Assembly: GCA_017546505.1 (NCBI GenBank)
Contig: JAFYWV010000099.1
Coordinates: 62,001-126,000 of the forward strand
Reading direction: 5' to 3'
Length of the DNA stretch: 64,000 nucleotides
DNA from: Bacteroidaceae bacterium
GTDB lineage: Bacteria; Bacteroidota; Bacteroidia; Bacteroidales; Bacteroidaceae
Of this stretch, positions 19,521 through 29,500 are shown in pieces. The position numbers and the translations under genes were made by a program. The notes under the pieces are model-generated. The model did not search any database. It saw only the letters and a program-made list of their open reading frames with translations, and was not told where the DNA came from. Numbering within the stretch: the first letter of the stretch is position 1; the number at the start of each line of letters is the position of its first letter.

Positions 19521-19528
19521 TACCTTTG
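19521..19528 (+). promoter_or_regulatory. Predicted -7 box of the parA operon
   Basis: TACCTTTG followed by CA fits the TAnnTTTG consensus exactly. T-rich sequence around 19493-19499 may serve as the -33 element. The parA ATG is about 70 bp downstream. Confidence 0.6.
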
Positions 19529-19598
19529 CAAGTGTAATATTTGAAATTTGTCACTTTGCCGAATGATGTTTACGGCAAAACTAAACAATTGAGACAAA

Positions 19599-20363
19599 AT
19601 GGGAAAGATAATAGCATTGGCAAATCAGAAAGGTGGTGTCGGCAAGACAACGACAGCCATAAACCTTGCTGCATCGCTTGCCGCATTTGAAAAAAGAGTA
19701 CTTGTTATAGACGCCGACCCTCAGGCAAACGCATCATCGGGATTGGGTATTGACATCAGAGAGATAAACAGTTCCATATACGAATGCCTTATAAACAAGT
19801 CAATAGCCGAGAAAAGCATCACCCCAACTTGTGTAAAGGGATTGGACATAATACCTTCACACATCGACCTTGTGGGAGCTGAAATAGAGATGCTCGACCT
19901 GCCCAACAGAGAGAAGATTATGCGTGAAGCCCTGGCGCCCATTAAAGAGAAATATGACTATATTCTCATTGACTGTTCGCCATCACTCGGACTTATAACG
20001 GTAAACTCACTGACGGCCGCCGATTCGGTGATAATTCCTGTACAGTGTGAGTATTTTGCACTCGAAGGCATCAGCAAACTATTGAACACAATAAAAATAA
20101 TAAAATCGAACCTGAACCCCACGCTCGACATTGAAGGCTTTCTGTTGACAATGTTCAACTCACGTCTGAGATTGAGCAATCAGGTATACAACGAAGTGAA
20201 GAAACACTTTAGAGAATTGGTATTCGACACCGTCATACAGCGCAACATCAGATTGGGAGAAGCACCCAGTATGGGTATTCCGGCACTGATGTACGATGCC
20301 GAGTCTACCGGAGCAAAGAACTATCTGTCCCTGGCCGAGGAAATCCTAAACAGGAAGGGGTAA
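19599..20363 (+). CDS. parA: Chromosome partitioning ATPase ParA (Soj)
   Basis: ParA is a Walker-type ATPase that works with ParB to segregate replicated origins. The 254-residue sequence has the deviant Walker A motif KGGVGKTT near the N-terminus, the Asp box DADPQANAS, and the Walker B-like YDYILIDCSPSLG. Its length is typical of chromosomal Soj proteins, without the extra N-terminal HTH of plasmid ParA. parB follows after 179 bp, and further genes of the conserved Bacteroidetes cluster come after it. Confidence 0.95.
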   Translation: MGKIIALANQKGGVGKTTTAINLAASLAAFEKRVLVIDADPQANASSGLGIDIREINSSIYECLINKSIAEKSITPTCVKGLDIIPSHIDLVGAEIEMLDLPNREKIMREALAPIKEKYDYILIDCSPSLGLITVNSLTAADSVIIPVQCEYFALEGISKLLNTIKIIKSNLNPTLDIEGFLLTMFNSRLRLSNQVYNEVKKHFRELVFDTVIQRNIRLGEAPSMGIPALMYDAESTGAKNYLSLAEEILNRKG

Positions 20364-20542
20364 GAAACATTTTCTATGAAACTGTCAAATATCATTCAGC
20401 TCAGATATGCATAGAGCACACAACTTGGGCACAGAGAAAAACAAGCAACTTGTAAAGAGAATATAGACACTTTCTACTGAAGGAACAAAAAACAACAGTT
20501 TCTAAAAGGAAATATTTTATAGATATTTAAACTGTTACAGAA

Positions 20543-21427
20543 ATGGCAAAACAGAAATTCACACTCGGACGCGGACTGGACGCACTCATATCAACCGAGG
20601 CAGTCCGCACATCGGGTTCATCATCAATAGGCGAAATTGAGCTTGACAAGATTGTAGCCAACCCCAACCAGCCACGCCACGACTTCAACGAAGAGGCACT
20701 GCAGGAACTTGCCGACTCCATCAATGAGTTGGGCGTGATACAACCCATCACGTTGCGAAAGATGGAGGACGACACCTACCAGATTATCGCCGGAGAGAGA
20801 CGTTTCCGTGCGTCGCAGCTTGCCGGCAAGAGCACAATACCGGCATATATATTGAAAGCCGACGATGAGGAGACAATGGAGATGGCACTCATTGAGAACA
20901 TTCAGCGCGAGGACTTGAATGCACTTGAGATAGCCTTGGCCTATCAGCAACTCATCGAGCAGCACAACCTCTCGCAGGAGCAGTTGAGCAAACGTGTAGG
21001 CAAGGGACGCGCAACCATTGCAAACTTCCTTCGTCTGCTCAGATTGCCGGCAGTGATACAGGTAGCGTTAAAGGAAAAGAGGATTGATATGGGACACGCC
21101 AAAGCACTGCTCTCATTAGACTCCCACAGTGAGCAGATAGCTCTTTTCAACGACATTGAGAAAAACAGCTACTCGGTACGTGAAGTGGAAGAGATGGTTC
21201 GACGCATAAAAGAGGGTGATGACACAAATGTTGCCGCACAGAAAAAGAGCACCGAAAAGAAACAGGATGCAATGTTCCATCAACTGAAAAAACAGCTTAC
21301 AAACTTTTTCCAAGCACCGGTGCAGATGACCTGTTCTGCTAAAGGAAGCGGCAAAATCAGCATAAAGTTCAAAAACGAAAAAGAACTGGAGCGCATTATA
21401 TCTATTTTCGACCGACTTAACAATTAA
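20543..21427 (+). CDS. parB: Chromosome partitioning protein ParB (Spo0J)
   Basis: ParB is a CTPase that loads at parS sites and spreads along DNA to guide segregation. The 294-residue protein has the N-terminal domain with IVANPNQPRHDF and the CTP-binding motif GERRFRA. The HTH region (LSQEQLSKRVGKGRATIANF) and a C-terminal dimerisation domain follow. No canonical parS site was found in this window by eye. The gap before it (20364-20542) may hold its own promoter, but no clear consensus is visible. Confidence 0.95.
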   Translation: MAKQKFTLGRGLDALISTEAVRTSGSSSIGEIELDKIVANPNQPRHDFNEEALQELADSINELGVIQPITLRKMEDDTYQIIAGERRFRASQLAGKSTIPAYILKADDEETMEMALIENIQREDLNALEIALAYQQLIEQHNLSQEQLSKRVGKGRATIANFLRLLRLPAVIQVALKEKRIDMGHAKALLSLDSHSEQIALFNDIEKNSYSVREVEEMVRRIKEGDDTNVAAQKKSTEKKQDAMFHQLKKQLTNFFQAPVQMTCSAKGSGKISIKFKNEKELERIISIFDRLNN

Positions 21428-21435
21428 CTCAGGCT

Positions 21436-22215
21436 GTGACCGTAAACAGACTTACATATAAGTTCATTCTGGCTGTCGCTATGCTATCAGCACTCGCGAC
21501 CAACGTCATTGCACAGACGTCACACACCATAATAGGTGACACACTGCGCATTGCCGCGCCCAACGACACGCTGGGCATTGACAAACTTGAGCCTCTAATG
21601 CCGGACAAGCATCTTGTTGACAGCACATACAGGGAGATTACATTTGCAACCATTGGCGAAAAGCCCGACAGCATCAACCCTGACACGAATGTAAAGAAAG
21701 TGAGGAGCAGGAAGATGCAGTTCAGAAAGCCCGACCCCGAGACAGCAACCTGGCTTGCATTGGCAATTCCCGGCGGCGGACAAATATACAACCGCAAATT
21801 CTGGAAACTGCCCATTGTCTATGGAGGATTCGTGGGCTGTCTGTATGCCTACAACTGGAACGGGCAGATGTATAAGGATTATCGCCAGGCCTATCTGGAC
21901 ATTATGGACAGCGACCCGAACACGAACTCCTACAAGGACTTCTTCCATTATGGATATGACTACGAGGCCAATAAAGAGTATCTGAAAGACGTGTTCAAGA
22001 AAAGAAAAGACCGCTATCGCCGCTGGCGCGACCTGAGCATATTCTCTTTTATAGGAGTATATGTCCTATCTGTCATTGATGCCTATGTGGACGCGCAACT
22101 ATCCAATTTCGACATCAGCGAGGATATAAATCTGAGCATTGAGCCACAAATTATCAACAGCAGACAGATGTATGGAAAGGATTTCTATGGCTTTAACTGC
22201 AATATCAGATTTTGA
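21436..22215 (+). CDS. DUF5683 domain-containing protein, predicted exported or membrane protein
   Basis: The frame starts at GTG (21436), 8 bp after the parB stop; no upstream ATG fits. A signal peptide (ATNVIAQ) is followed by about 60 polar residues. The DUF5683 core then begins with WLALAIPGGGQIYNRKFWKL, and two hydrophobic stretches are present. This gene lies between parB and mltD in many Bacteroidetes genomes. Function is not known to me. The GGGQIYNRKFWK motif is the strongest identification. Confidence 0.85.
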   Translation: MTVNRLTYKFILAVAMLSALATNVIAQTSHTIIGDTLRIAAPNDTLGIDKLEPLMPDKHLVDSTYREITFATIGEKPDSINPDTNVKKVRSRKMQFRKPDPETATWLALAIPGGGQIYNRKFWKLPIVYGGFVGCLYAYNWNGQMYKDYRQAYLDIMDSDPNTNSYKDFFHYGYDYEANKEYLKDVFKKRKDRYRRWRDLSIFSFIGVYVLSVIDAYVDAQLSNFDISEDINLSIEPQIINSRQMYGKDFYGFNCNIRF

Positions 22216-22221
22216 CATACA

Positions 22222-23586
22222 ATGAAGAATACAATATTCACAATCACCATATTTGCACTCATTGCCACACTGCACTCCTGTGGTATGTTCAAGAGTACAA
22301 CAAACAGTGAGGCAGCCTCAAACAAAGGAGCTGCAGACAGTGATTGGATACAATATACCGAGCCACAGACGATTGCCACAGATGTCAGATACGAAATAAA
22401 TCTCGACACAATGATTGGCAACGGGTACACATTCGAGCTGCCAGAGAGTATGAATGCCGATATTGACAGCCTGCTCAACAATTGGCAAGCGCGCAATATG
22501 CTAAAAAAACTGGCCTGCAAGAGCCTGGAGCAAGAGGTTGTTCCCTTGACAGACACAATGTTCGCAAAACGTTTGGCAGCACAGCCAACCATTGTAAGAA
22601 TGCCATACAATAATATGGTTCGCGCCTGCATCGACCGTTATGTAAAGAATGGTCGCTCACAAGTCTCTTATCTGCTTGGGATTTCGGAGCTATACTTTCC
22701 TTTAATTGAAGATGAGATTGACCGCATTGGTGTTCCGAATGAACTGAAATATCTGCCAGTCATCGAATCGGCTATGAACCCTAAAGCAACTTCAAGAATG
22801 GGTGCAAAAGGATTGTGGCAATTTATGTTCACCACAGGCAAACTTTATGACCTGAAAGTAAACAACTACATAGACGAGCGTATGGACCCCAAAAAGTCCA
22901 CCACAGCAGCACTGCTCTACTTGAAGGACCTTTACGGGATGTTCCAAAACTGGGAACTCGCCATTGCTGCCTATAATTGCGGCCCCGGAAATGTCAAAAA
23001 GGCCATTATACGCTCAGGTGGGAGCACCGATTTCTGGAAGATATATCCTTGGCTGCCACGTGAGACACGTGGCTACCTGCCGGGATTTATTGCAGCAAAC
23101 TACATAATGACATATTACAAAGACCACGGTATATACCCAATGGAGCCTGCACTACCGATAGCCACAGATACCGTGCACGTGAACAAGAACCTTCATTTCA
23201 ACCAGATAGTAGATATTTGCGGAACAGACATTGAGGAAATACGTGCACTTAACCCTCAATACCTAAAAGATATAATCCCTGGCGAAAACGAGACATACAT
23301 ACTGCGCCTTACCAACAAATCCATTACAAAATTTGTTGAGAATGAGGACACCGTCTACAAGCACAATGCCGACAAATACTTCCCTGAAGTAGATATTGAA
23401 AAGATGCTCAAGGAGGCTAAGGAGAACAATGGCGCAGGCAACCTCATTCGCCACAAGATAAAGAATGGGGAGACGCTTGGAGCCATAGCTTTGAAATACA
23501 GAGTCTCTGTAAAGCAAATTATGAAATGGAACAATTTGCGCAACTCCAATATACGCGCCGGTAAGTATCTGAAAATATACAAGTAA
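22222..23586 (+). CDS. mltD: Membrane-bound lytic murein transglycosylase D (MltD-like) with LysM
   Basis: This enzyme cleaves the glycan backbone of peptidoglycan, making 1,6-anhydro-muropeptides. The 454-residue lipoprotein (lipobox LHSC, Cys20) has an SLT domain with the catalytic-Glu segment LPVIESAMNPKA, then GLWQFMFTTG and AYNCGPGNV. It has one divergent LysM-like region around residue 330 and a clear C-terminal LysM (HKIKNGETLGAIALKYRVSV). It starts 6 bp after the DUF5683 stop, in the par operon. Confidence 0.93.
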   Translation: MKNTIFTITIFALIATLHSCGMFKSTTNSEAASNKGAADSDWIQYTEPQTIATDVRYEINLDTMIGNGYTFELPESMNADIDSLLNNWQARNMLKKLACKSLEQEVVPLTDTMFAKRLAAQPTIVRMPYNNMVRACIDRYVKNGRSQVSYLLGISELYFPLIEDEIDRIGVPNELKYLPVIESAMNPKATSRMGAKGLWQFMFTTGKLYDLKVNNYIDERMDPKKSTTAALLYLKDLYGMFQNWELAIAAYNCGPGNVKKAIIRSGGSTDFWKIYPWLPRETRGYLPGFIAANYIMTYYKDHGIYPMEPALPIATDTVHVNKNLHFNQIVDICGTDIEEIRALNPQYLKDIIPGENETYILRLTNKSITKFVENEDTVYKHNADKYFPEVDIEKMLKEAKENNGAGNLIRHKIKNGETLGAIALKYRVSVKQIMKWNNLRNSNIRAGKYLKIYK

Positions 23587-23590
23587 CACA

Positions 23591-25831
23591 ATGGACAATC
23601 ACGACGAGATAAAGTACATTGATGAAGAGAGCATAATAAATGACTCATTCAAGGAACTCCTGGACATTTATTTGGCATCACAACACCGCAAGAAAGTTGA
23701 ACTGATAACAAAAGCATTCAACTTTGCCCGCCAGGCACACAAAGGTGTAAGGCGACACAGCGGTGAGCCATATATAATGCATCCACTCGCCGTTGCCCGC
23801 ATTGTATGCAAGGAGATAGGCCTTGGTTCAACATCCATTTGTGCCGCCTTGCTTCACGACGTTGTTGAAGACACCGACTACACTATTGAGGACATACGCA
23901 ACCTGTTCGGAGACAAGATTGCCGATATTGTTGACGGACTCACAAAAATCTCGGGAGGCGTGTTCGGCGCACACGCATCGCAACAGGCCGAGAACTTCAA
24001 GAAGCTGCTGCTCACGATGAGTGAGGATATACGCGTTATACTCATAAAAATTGCCGACCGTCTGCACAATATGCGCACACTGAAATATATGCAGACAAAC
24101 AAGCAATACAAGATTGCCGGTGAGACGCTATATATCTATGCCCCCATTGCATACCGCCTTGGTTTGAGCCGCATAAAGACAGAACTCGAGAACCTCAGTT
24201 TCCAATATGAACACCCCGAGGAGTATGCCCGCATAGAAAAAAAGATAGAAAAGACACAAAACGAACGCGACATTCTGTACAACGAGTTCACACAACCGAT
24301 ATGTGAACAACTGAACGCAATGGGGCTGAAGTTCAACATCATAGGACGTGTCAAATCGCCATACTCCATCTGGAACAAGATGCAGAAAAAACACGTGGCA
24401 TTCGAAGACATCTTTGATATCCTTGCCGTGCGCATCATATTCACTCCACGCGAAGGAAAGGATGAGAACAACGAATGTTTCAACATATACATTGCGCTGA
24501 CAAAGCTATACAATGCCCACCCCGACCGTTTGCGTGATTGGGTAAACAAACCACGGGCTAACGGCTACAAGGCACTTCACGCCACTTTTATGAGCCAACG
24601 TGGCGAGTGGATAGAGGTGCAGATACGCAGTGAGAAGATGAACGAAGTTGCCGAGAGAGGCATTGCGGCACATTGGAAATACAAAAGCGAGAACGACAAC
24701 ACCAATGACGACCAGCTTGAAAACTGGCTGCACACCATCAAGGAGATACTCGACGACCCGCAACCCAACGCCCTCGACTTCCTCGATACAATCAAGCTCA
24801 ATCTCTACGCCACCGAGATATTCGTATTCACCCCCAAAGGCGACATAAAGACAATGCCACAGAACTGCACGGCTCTGGACCTTGCATACAGCATACACAC
24901 ATTCCTGGGCAACCACTGCATTGGAGCAAAAGTCAACCACAAGCTTGTTCCTATGAACCACCAGCTACAGAGTGGAGACCAGGTTGAGATACTCACCTCC
25001 AACTCATCGCGCATCGACGAGAGCTGGCTCTCATTCGCAACAACCGCCAAGGCTCGTGCCAAGATACAGGCAGCACTGCGCCGTCAACAACGCATACAAC
25101 AAAGAGACGGTGAAGAAAAGTTAACAAAATTCCTTGAGAAAGAGGGGCTGAGCAACTATCTTGGCAATATTGAAAAGCTGTGGAAGCTACACAAGCTCAA
25201 CGACCGCGATGAGCTGCTTGTTGCCATTGGAAAGGGCACTGTCATACTTGGCAATGAGGACAAGGATGCACTGCTTGGAAACAAAAAGTTCAGCCTGCAA
25301 TCACTATTCTCATTCAGCGGTAAGGAGAAGAAAAAAGAAGATATAAAAGAGACGGTTAAACAATATGAAGATATTGACAGAAAGAACCCAATCAACCTCA
25401 CCGATGAGAACCTGAAAAACGGCTACATCATTGCCGACTGCTGCCATCCCATCCCGGGCGACGATGTCCTTGGCTACTACAACGAGCAGAAACAAATAAT
25501 AATCCATAAACGGAACTGCCCTGTTGCAAACACGCTCAAGAGCAGCCACGGCGACAGGATTCTGGCCGCAACCTGGGAGACACACAAACAGCTCTATTTT
25601 GTAGTCCCCATTCAAATAACAGGTATCGACGATATGGGCGTGCTGCACCAGATAACAACCATAATCTCGCAACAGCTCAATGCCAACATACAGAAGATGC
25701 ACATAGAGAGCAACAACGGTATTTTTGAAGGCACATTCTGGGTTAATGTACACGATGTGCAGGATGTAAAAACCATCTGTGAGAACCTAAAAAAGGTAAG
25801 CAACATAAAGACAATTGCACGAATCGGATAA
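23591..25831 (+). CDS. Bifunctional (p)ppGpp synthetase/hydrolase, RelA/SpoT family
   Basis: It makes and destroys the alarmone (p)ppGpp in the stringent response. The 746-residue protein has an N-terminal HD hydrolase domain with the metal-binding residues intact (RRHSGEPYIMHP and ALLHDVVEDTD), so hydrolysis should work. The synthetase domain follows (YSIWNKMQKK, VRIIFTP, RANGYKALHATF), then TGS (IFVFTPKGDI), a Cys-containing zinc-finger-like region (ADCCHPIPGDDVLGY), and a C-terminal ACT domain. It is the last gene of the par operon. Its 3' end is directly followed by the truncated RHS copy on the other strand, the edge of the accessory island. Confidence 0.95.
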   Translation: MDNHDEIKYIDEESIINDSFKELLDIYLASQHRKKVELITKAFNFARQAHKGVRRHSGEPYIMHPLAVARIVCKEIGLGSTSICAALLHDVVEDTDYTIEDIRNLFGDKIADIVDGLTKISGGVFGAHASQQAENFKKLLLTMSEDIRVILIKIADRLHNMRTLKYMQTNKQYKIAGETLYIYAPIAYRLGLSRIKTELENLSFQYEHPEEYARIEKKIEKTQNERDILYNEFTQPICEQLNAMGLKFNIIGRVKSPYSIWNKMQKKHVAFEDIFDILAVRIIFTPREGKDENNECFNIYIALTKLYNAHPDRLRDWVNKPRANGYKALHATFMSQRGEWIEVQIRSEKMNEVAERGIAAHWKYKSENDNTNDDQLENWLHTIKEILDDPQPNALDFLDTIKLNLYATEIFVFTPKGDIKTMPQNCTALDLAYSIHTFLGNHCIGAKVNHKLVPMNHQLQSGDQVEILTSNSSRIDESWLSFATTAKARAKIQAALRRQQRIQQRDGEEKLTKFLEKEGLSNYLGNIEKLWKLHKLNDRDELLVAIGKGTVILGNEDKDALLGNKKFSLQSLFSFSGKEKKKEDIKETVKQYEDIDRKNPINLTDENLKNGYIIADCCHPIPGDDVLGYYNEQKQIIIHKRNCPVANTLKSSHGDRILAATWETHKQLYFVVPIQITGIDDMGVLHQITTIISQQLNANIQKMHIESNNGIFEGTFWVNVHDVQDVKTICENLKKVSNIKTIARIG

Positions 25832-25993
25832 CCAATTCGCGCAATAACACTTCCCGTCCGGGTCTACAAGGTTCACCGGGTCGCCGGCGCAGTAGGCGTA
25901 GGGCGAGAGGTGGTAGTACTTCTCGGCCAAGGGGTCGATGGTGGAGAAACGCGGTATGAGCGAGTATTGCCAACGGGCACCGGAGTCGTACAA
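25787..25993 (-). pseudogene. Truncated orphan RHS core C-terminus abutting rel
   Basis: This frame encodes the last part of an RHS core (WQYSLIPRFSTIDPLAEKYY and onward to NLVDPDG), almost identical to residues 850-896 of the full RHS protein upstream. After DPDG the frame runs for only about 20 more codons, antisense to the 3' end of rel, and stops. No ATG is in frame; the Met of the full-length copy is TTG here, and a stop lies about 25 codons further upstream. It begins about 30 bp after the candidate immunity gene. It is best read as the remnant of a second toxin cassette that lost its tip, or a recombination scar, rather than a working gene. Confidence 0.8.
25854..25992 (-). repeat. Direct repeat of RHS core end, copy 1 (orphan)
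   Basis: This 139-bp stretch matches 27209-27347 with only about 4 visible substitutions and no gaps, in the same orientation. It spans the conserved end of the RHS core up to the codons for DPDG, the place where variable tips begin. Confidence 0.93.
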
Positions 25994-26021
25994 GTTAACT
26001 TCGCTTTTAACAATACAGTCA

Positions 26022-26573
26022 TTAGTAATGTGTTTTAATTTTATTTAAGTGAAAGAGTTTTTTCCCATATATAGTATCACAGTCTGGTAGCACATTAAAA
26101 AGTATTGTATCCATCATTTCATCTATTAAATAATGTCCAATAATTTTTATTGAATAAATTGTATCGTTACAAAAAGTTGAATATACTGTTTCAAAGTCTG
26201 CGCCATCACCGTAATCTCTTGCCACTAATATTATATCTTCATTGTTGTATTGGTCATAGCCTATAAGATATTCCTCAGCAGATTCATCATCGACACGTAT
26301 AAATCCTTTATAATTAGAATTGTAAGGTAAATGATAGTAACGGAACCAATTACCGTATTGGTCTTTCAATTTTCCTTCTTTATTTATGTCTCCAATAATC
26401 TTAGCTATGCAGTGAATTTCATTAGAATCATTTATCAAGTTTCTCTCCTCAACAACATCTTCAAGTTTATATTTATCATTTACATACCCATCATCTAATG
26501 TAAAATACAAAATCGAAGAACATCCGCTAAAGAGCAACAACACAAATGGCATTAATACTATTTTCTTATTCAT
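26022..26573 (-). CDS. Small lipoprotein, candidate immunity protein of the RHS peptidase toxin
   Basis: The 183-residue product has a lipoprotein signal (LLFSGC, Cys18) and an acidic, Tyr/Asp/Asn-rich mature part with no family I recognise. Its start lies 4 bp after the stop of the RHS toxin gene on the same strand, the usual place for an immunity gene. If the toxin tip is a murein peptidase, the immunity protein has to act in the periplasm, and a lipoprotein fits that. The gene is clearly more AT-rich than rel on its other side, a sign of recent transfer. The immunity role is inference from position and localisation only. Confidence 0.7.
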   Translation of the reverse strand: MNKKIVLMPFVLLLFSGCSSILYFTLDDGYVNDKYKLEDVVEERNLINDSNEIHCIAKIIGDINKEGKLKDQYGNWFRYYHLPYNSNYKGFIRVDDESAEEYLIGYDQYNNEDIILVARDYGDGADFETVYSTFCNDTIYSIKIIGHYLIDEMMDTILFNVLPDCDTIYGKKLFHLNKIKTHY

Positions 26574-26577
26574 AAAA

Positions 26578-29500
26578 TTACTCTACAATATTTATGTCAG
26601 GTCTAAAGCCTTGGATATGTAAATGATGGTGGTGTTTAATAACACTTCTTGTGTTTTGTAAAAGCCAGCCATCTTCATTTCTTTTAAATGACAATATATC
26701 CTTGAAACCAAATTTATTCAAACTATTAACAAAAATCTGATTGCTTTTTTCATCGAAATACATATCATCAACTGTTACTGAAGATAATTGTCTATCTGTC
26801 CTAATATATCTAACATCTACATTCCTTCCATTTACATGACTTGTTTTTCCTCCCGTGTGAGCTACACCAGGTTTTCCACCATCAAATGAACTCATATCAC
26901 CAAATTGAATTATTATATTATTGTCATATTTATATATATCATTAACGGCCCCAAATAAAGCAGCAGCTGCTGAAGGTTGTATTGAATGGTCACCTCCTTC
27001 ATCTTGTTCCCCATATCTGCTAAATCCAATTCCTGATGATGGGAATTCAACCAAATCAATACCATCTTTAGTCGTATATTTATCTAATTTAGCAACATAT
27101 TCTAGTGTATTGTCATTATTTTCTATGTAAAATTCATCATACTTGTTGCTGTTAATACGTCTCGTTAATGTTCCGTTAGAGTGTATAATCCATTCATCAT
27201 AAAATCTCCCATCCGGGTCTACAAGGTTCACAGGGTCGCCGGCGCAGTAGGCGTAGGGCGAGAGGTGGTAGTACTTCTCGGCCAAGGGGTCGATGGTGGA
27301 GAAACGCGGTATGAGCGAGTATTGCCAACGTGCTCCGGAGTCGTACATATCGAAGCCGTGCAGCTCTACCTCTTCCTTGCCGCAGAAACGGCGAGGTTGC
27401 ATAGAGGGGTTTACACGATTGTATGGAACACCAGATGGAAGGTATTCAAGGCTCTGCAGCACCTCGCCGGTGTTGCCATCGCAGGTGAGGCGTACATTGC
27501 CAAGGTAGTCCTTGACAAAGAAATAGAGTTTCACATCGGGCTGTTGCGTGGTGTCATTCTGCAAAGAGATGTAACCGCCGGGAATGTCGATGTGTGACAT
27601 TATACCGTTCTTGAATACTAACGGGCCGGTACGGGTCTCTGTGTAGAGGGTGATTGGGTCGCCGCTGTATATGTTGTTGGCGGTCGGTGACACAAGGGCG
27701 GTTTGTTGCACCAAGGCTTTGGTGCCGACGCGCCTGCCGTCGGCAAGATAATAGAACTGCAGGATGTTGCCGCCGGTGAAGGTTATGCTGTCGGGGAGGT
27801 TCAGATGGTTGTATCTTGCATAGAGCATATCACGCGTGAGGTCGCGTGTCTCGTTCCCGTTGAGGTCGTATGCATACGTATCGCTATCGAGGCTTTGCTG
27901 TATGTACATATATTCATACTCGAGGGGATAACGCTGACTGGCACAGTCGTCGGCTTTTACACGCTGGTTGCCGTTCAGGGTGAAATCCATTACATTGACA
28001 TCGCCTTCGGGCATTGTGCGGCAGATGTGCTTGATGTTGCTCATATCGTCGTATCCGAACACCTCTTTGATATGTTTATAGCCGTATCCATTGCCATCAT
28101 AAGCTTTAGCTTCGGTGTAACGTGCAAGGTGGTCGTAGAGTATGTCAAATCGTGTACCGGCGGTATTGCCGTTCTGGTAGGTTTCTATGGCAGAGATTCT
28201 GCCATTGTTGTATTGTGCGCCGTAGGCGTTAGCGGTTTCTCCGTAATGGAGATATTGTGTAAAACTGTCACTCTCTACCCCACGGTATTTCCCGTCGTTG
28301 TGGTAAAGGTGTAGCATGTTGTAAATGCTGTCAAGAATGTTTTCTGTTGTCTTGCGGCAGAACTCGTCATACGAGGTGGTGTGTAGGGTGTGATTGACAC
28401 TTTTGGTTTCTGTTCCCAATGTATTAGTTACAGAAATCTCACATTCTGTTTCGCGCCCGCCGGTATCATAGTTGTACTCGTACGTAATGTCGAGCACGCC
28501 TGTTGCAGTGGTATATCTCGTTTCTTCTTTCAATAAGCGGTTGTTGAAGTCATAGCTGTAGTGGGTGCTTGTGCCGGTGTTGTTTATGTTTTCATATTCG
28601 GCTGTGTGTATATTCCTGCCGCGGTTGTCGTACCAATGGGCGGTGACTGAATATTTCTCGCTGTTGCCAAGCAAGGCTGTATATGTTCCTGTCAGCATTG
28701 TCTTGGGAGGGTAAAACGAGCTGGGTGCGGCATCGGCGGTCTCATAGAACTGGGGTTGCGTGATAAAATCGTATGTGTCGTAATAGTAGACCTTCAGTAC
28801 TTGTGCTGAGGTTCCAAGGTTTATGTTATCGGTGTAGCCAAAAGGCTTGCTTATGTCAAATGTTTCCTTGACACAAATGCCGTTCAGCATTGCGGATAGT
28901 GTTGACGGTATGGCTGCATTTGTGATGGTTCCTTCTATTACGACTCTGCCAAGGGCGTCATATTTTGTATAACTCCATTCGTTACGGATATATTGTTCGG
29001 GGGTGCTGGTCATTACCGGGCGTGAGTCGGCATCGTATATGGTATAGTGCCAACCGGTTGCCGGCAGTTTGGCGCTTGTGCGGCGGTTGCGGTGGTCGTA
29101 TTCGTAGAAGTAGGCGTATTGTTCAAGTTGCGTGCAGTCCGAAAGGTTATAATCCCCTGTTGAAGCTGTGGCTTCGGAGGCTATTGGAGGCAGAACACAA
29201 CGGAGATTACCGTAAATGTCATAGATATGGTAGGTGTCGGTATTCTGACCGTAGGCTGTCACGCGACGTTCAAGTATAATTTTCTCATCATTGTCCTTGA
29301 ATACTAAGATTGTATTGCCATCCTCGTCTGTTGTACGGGTATAGGAGAGTGCCCCCGGAAGGTAGCTGCCATTGTTGGTTATGGTTGTCCCGTCTATGGT
29401 ATAGCGCGTAATGCCAGTACTGTTATATCCGTATTCGTATGTTACAGACTTGCCTGGTGTGTTTGCTCCGGTTGTAGATAACAGGCGCCCACCCGGCATT

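Noticed and set aside
19393-25831. Canonical parS site near parAB
   Set aside because: No sequence close to TGTTCCACGTGGAACA was seen; only partial CACGTG matches inside coding sequence.
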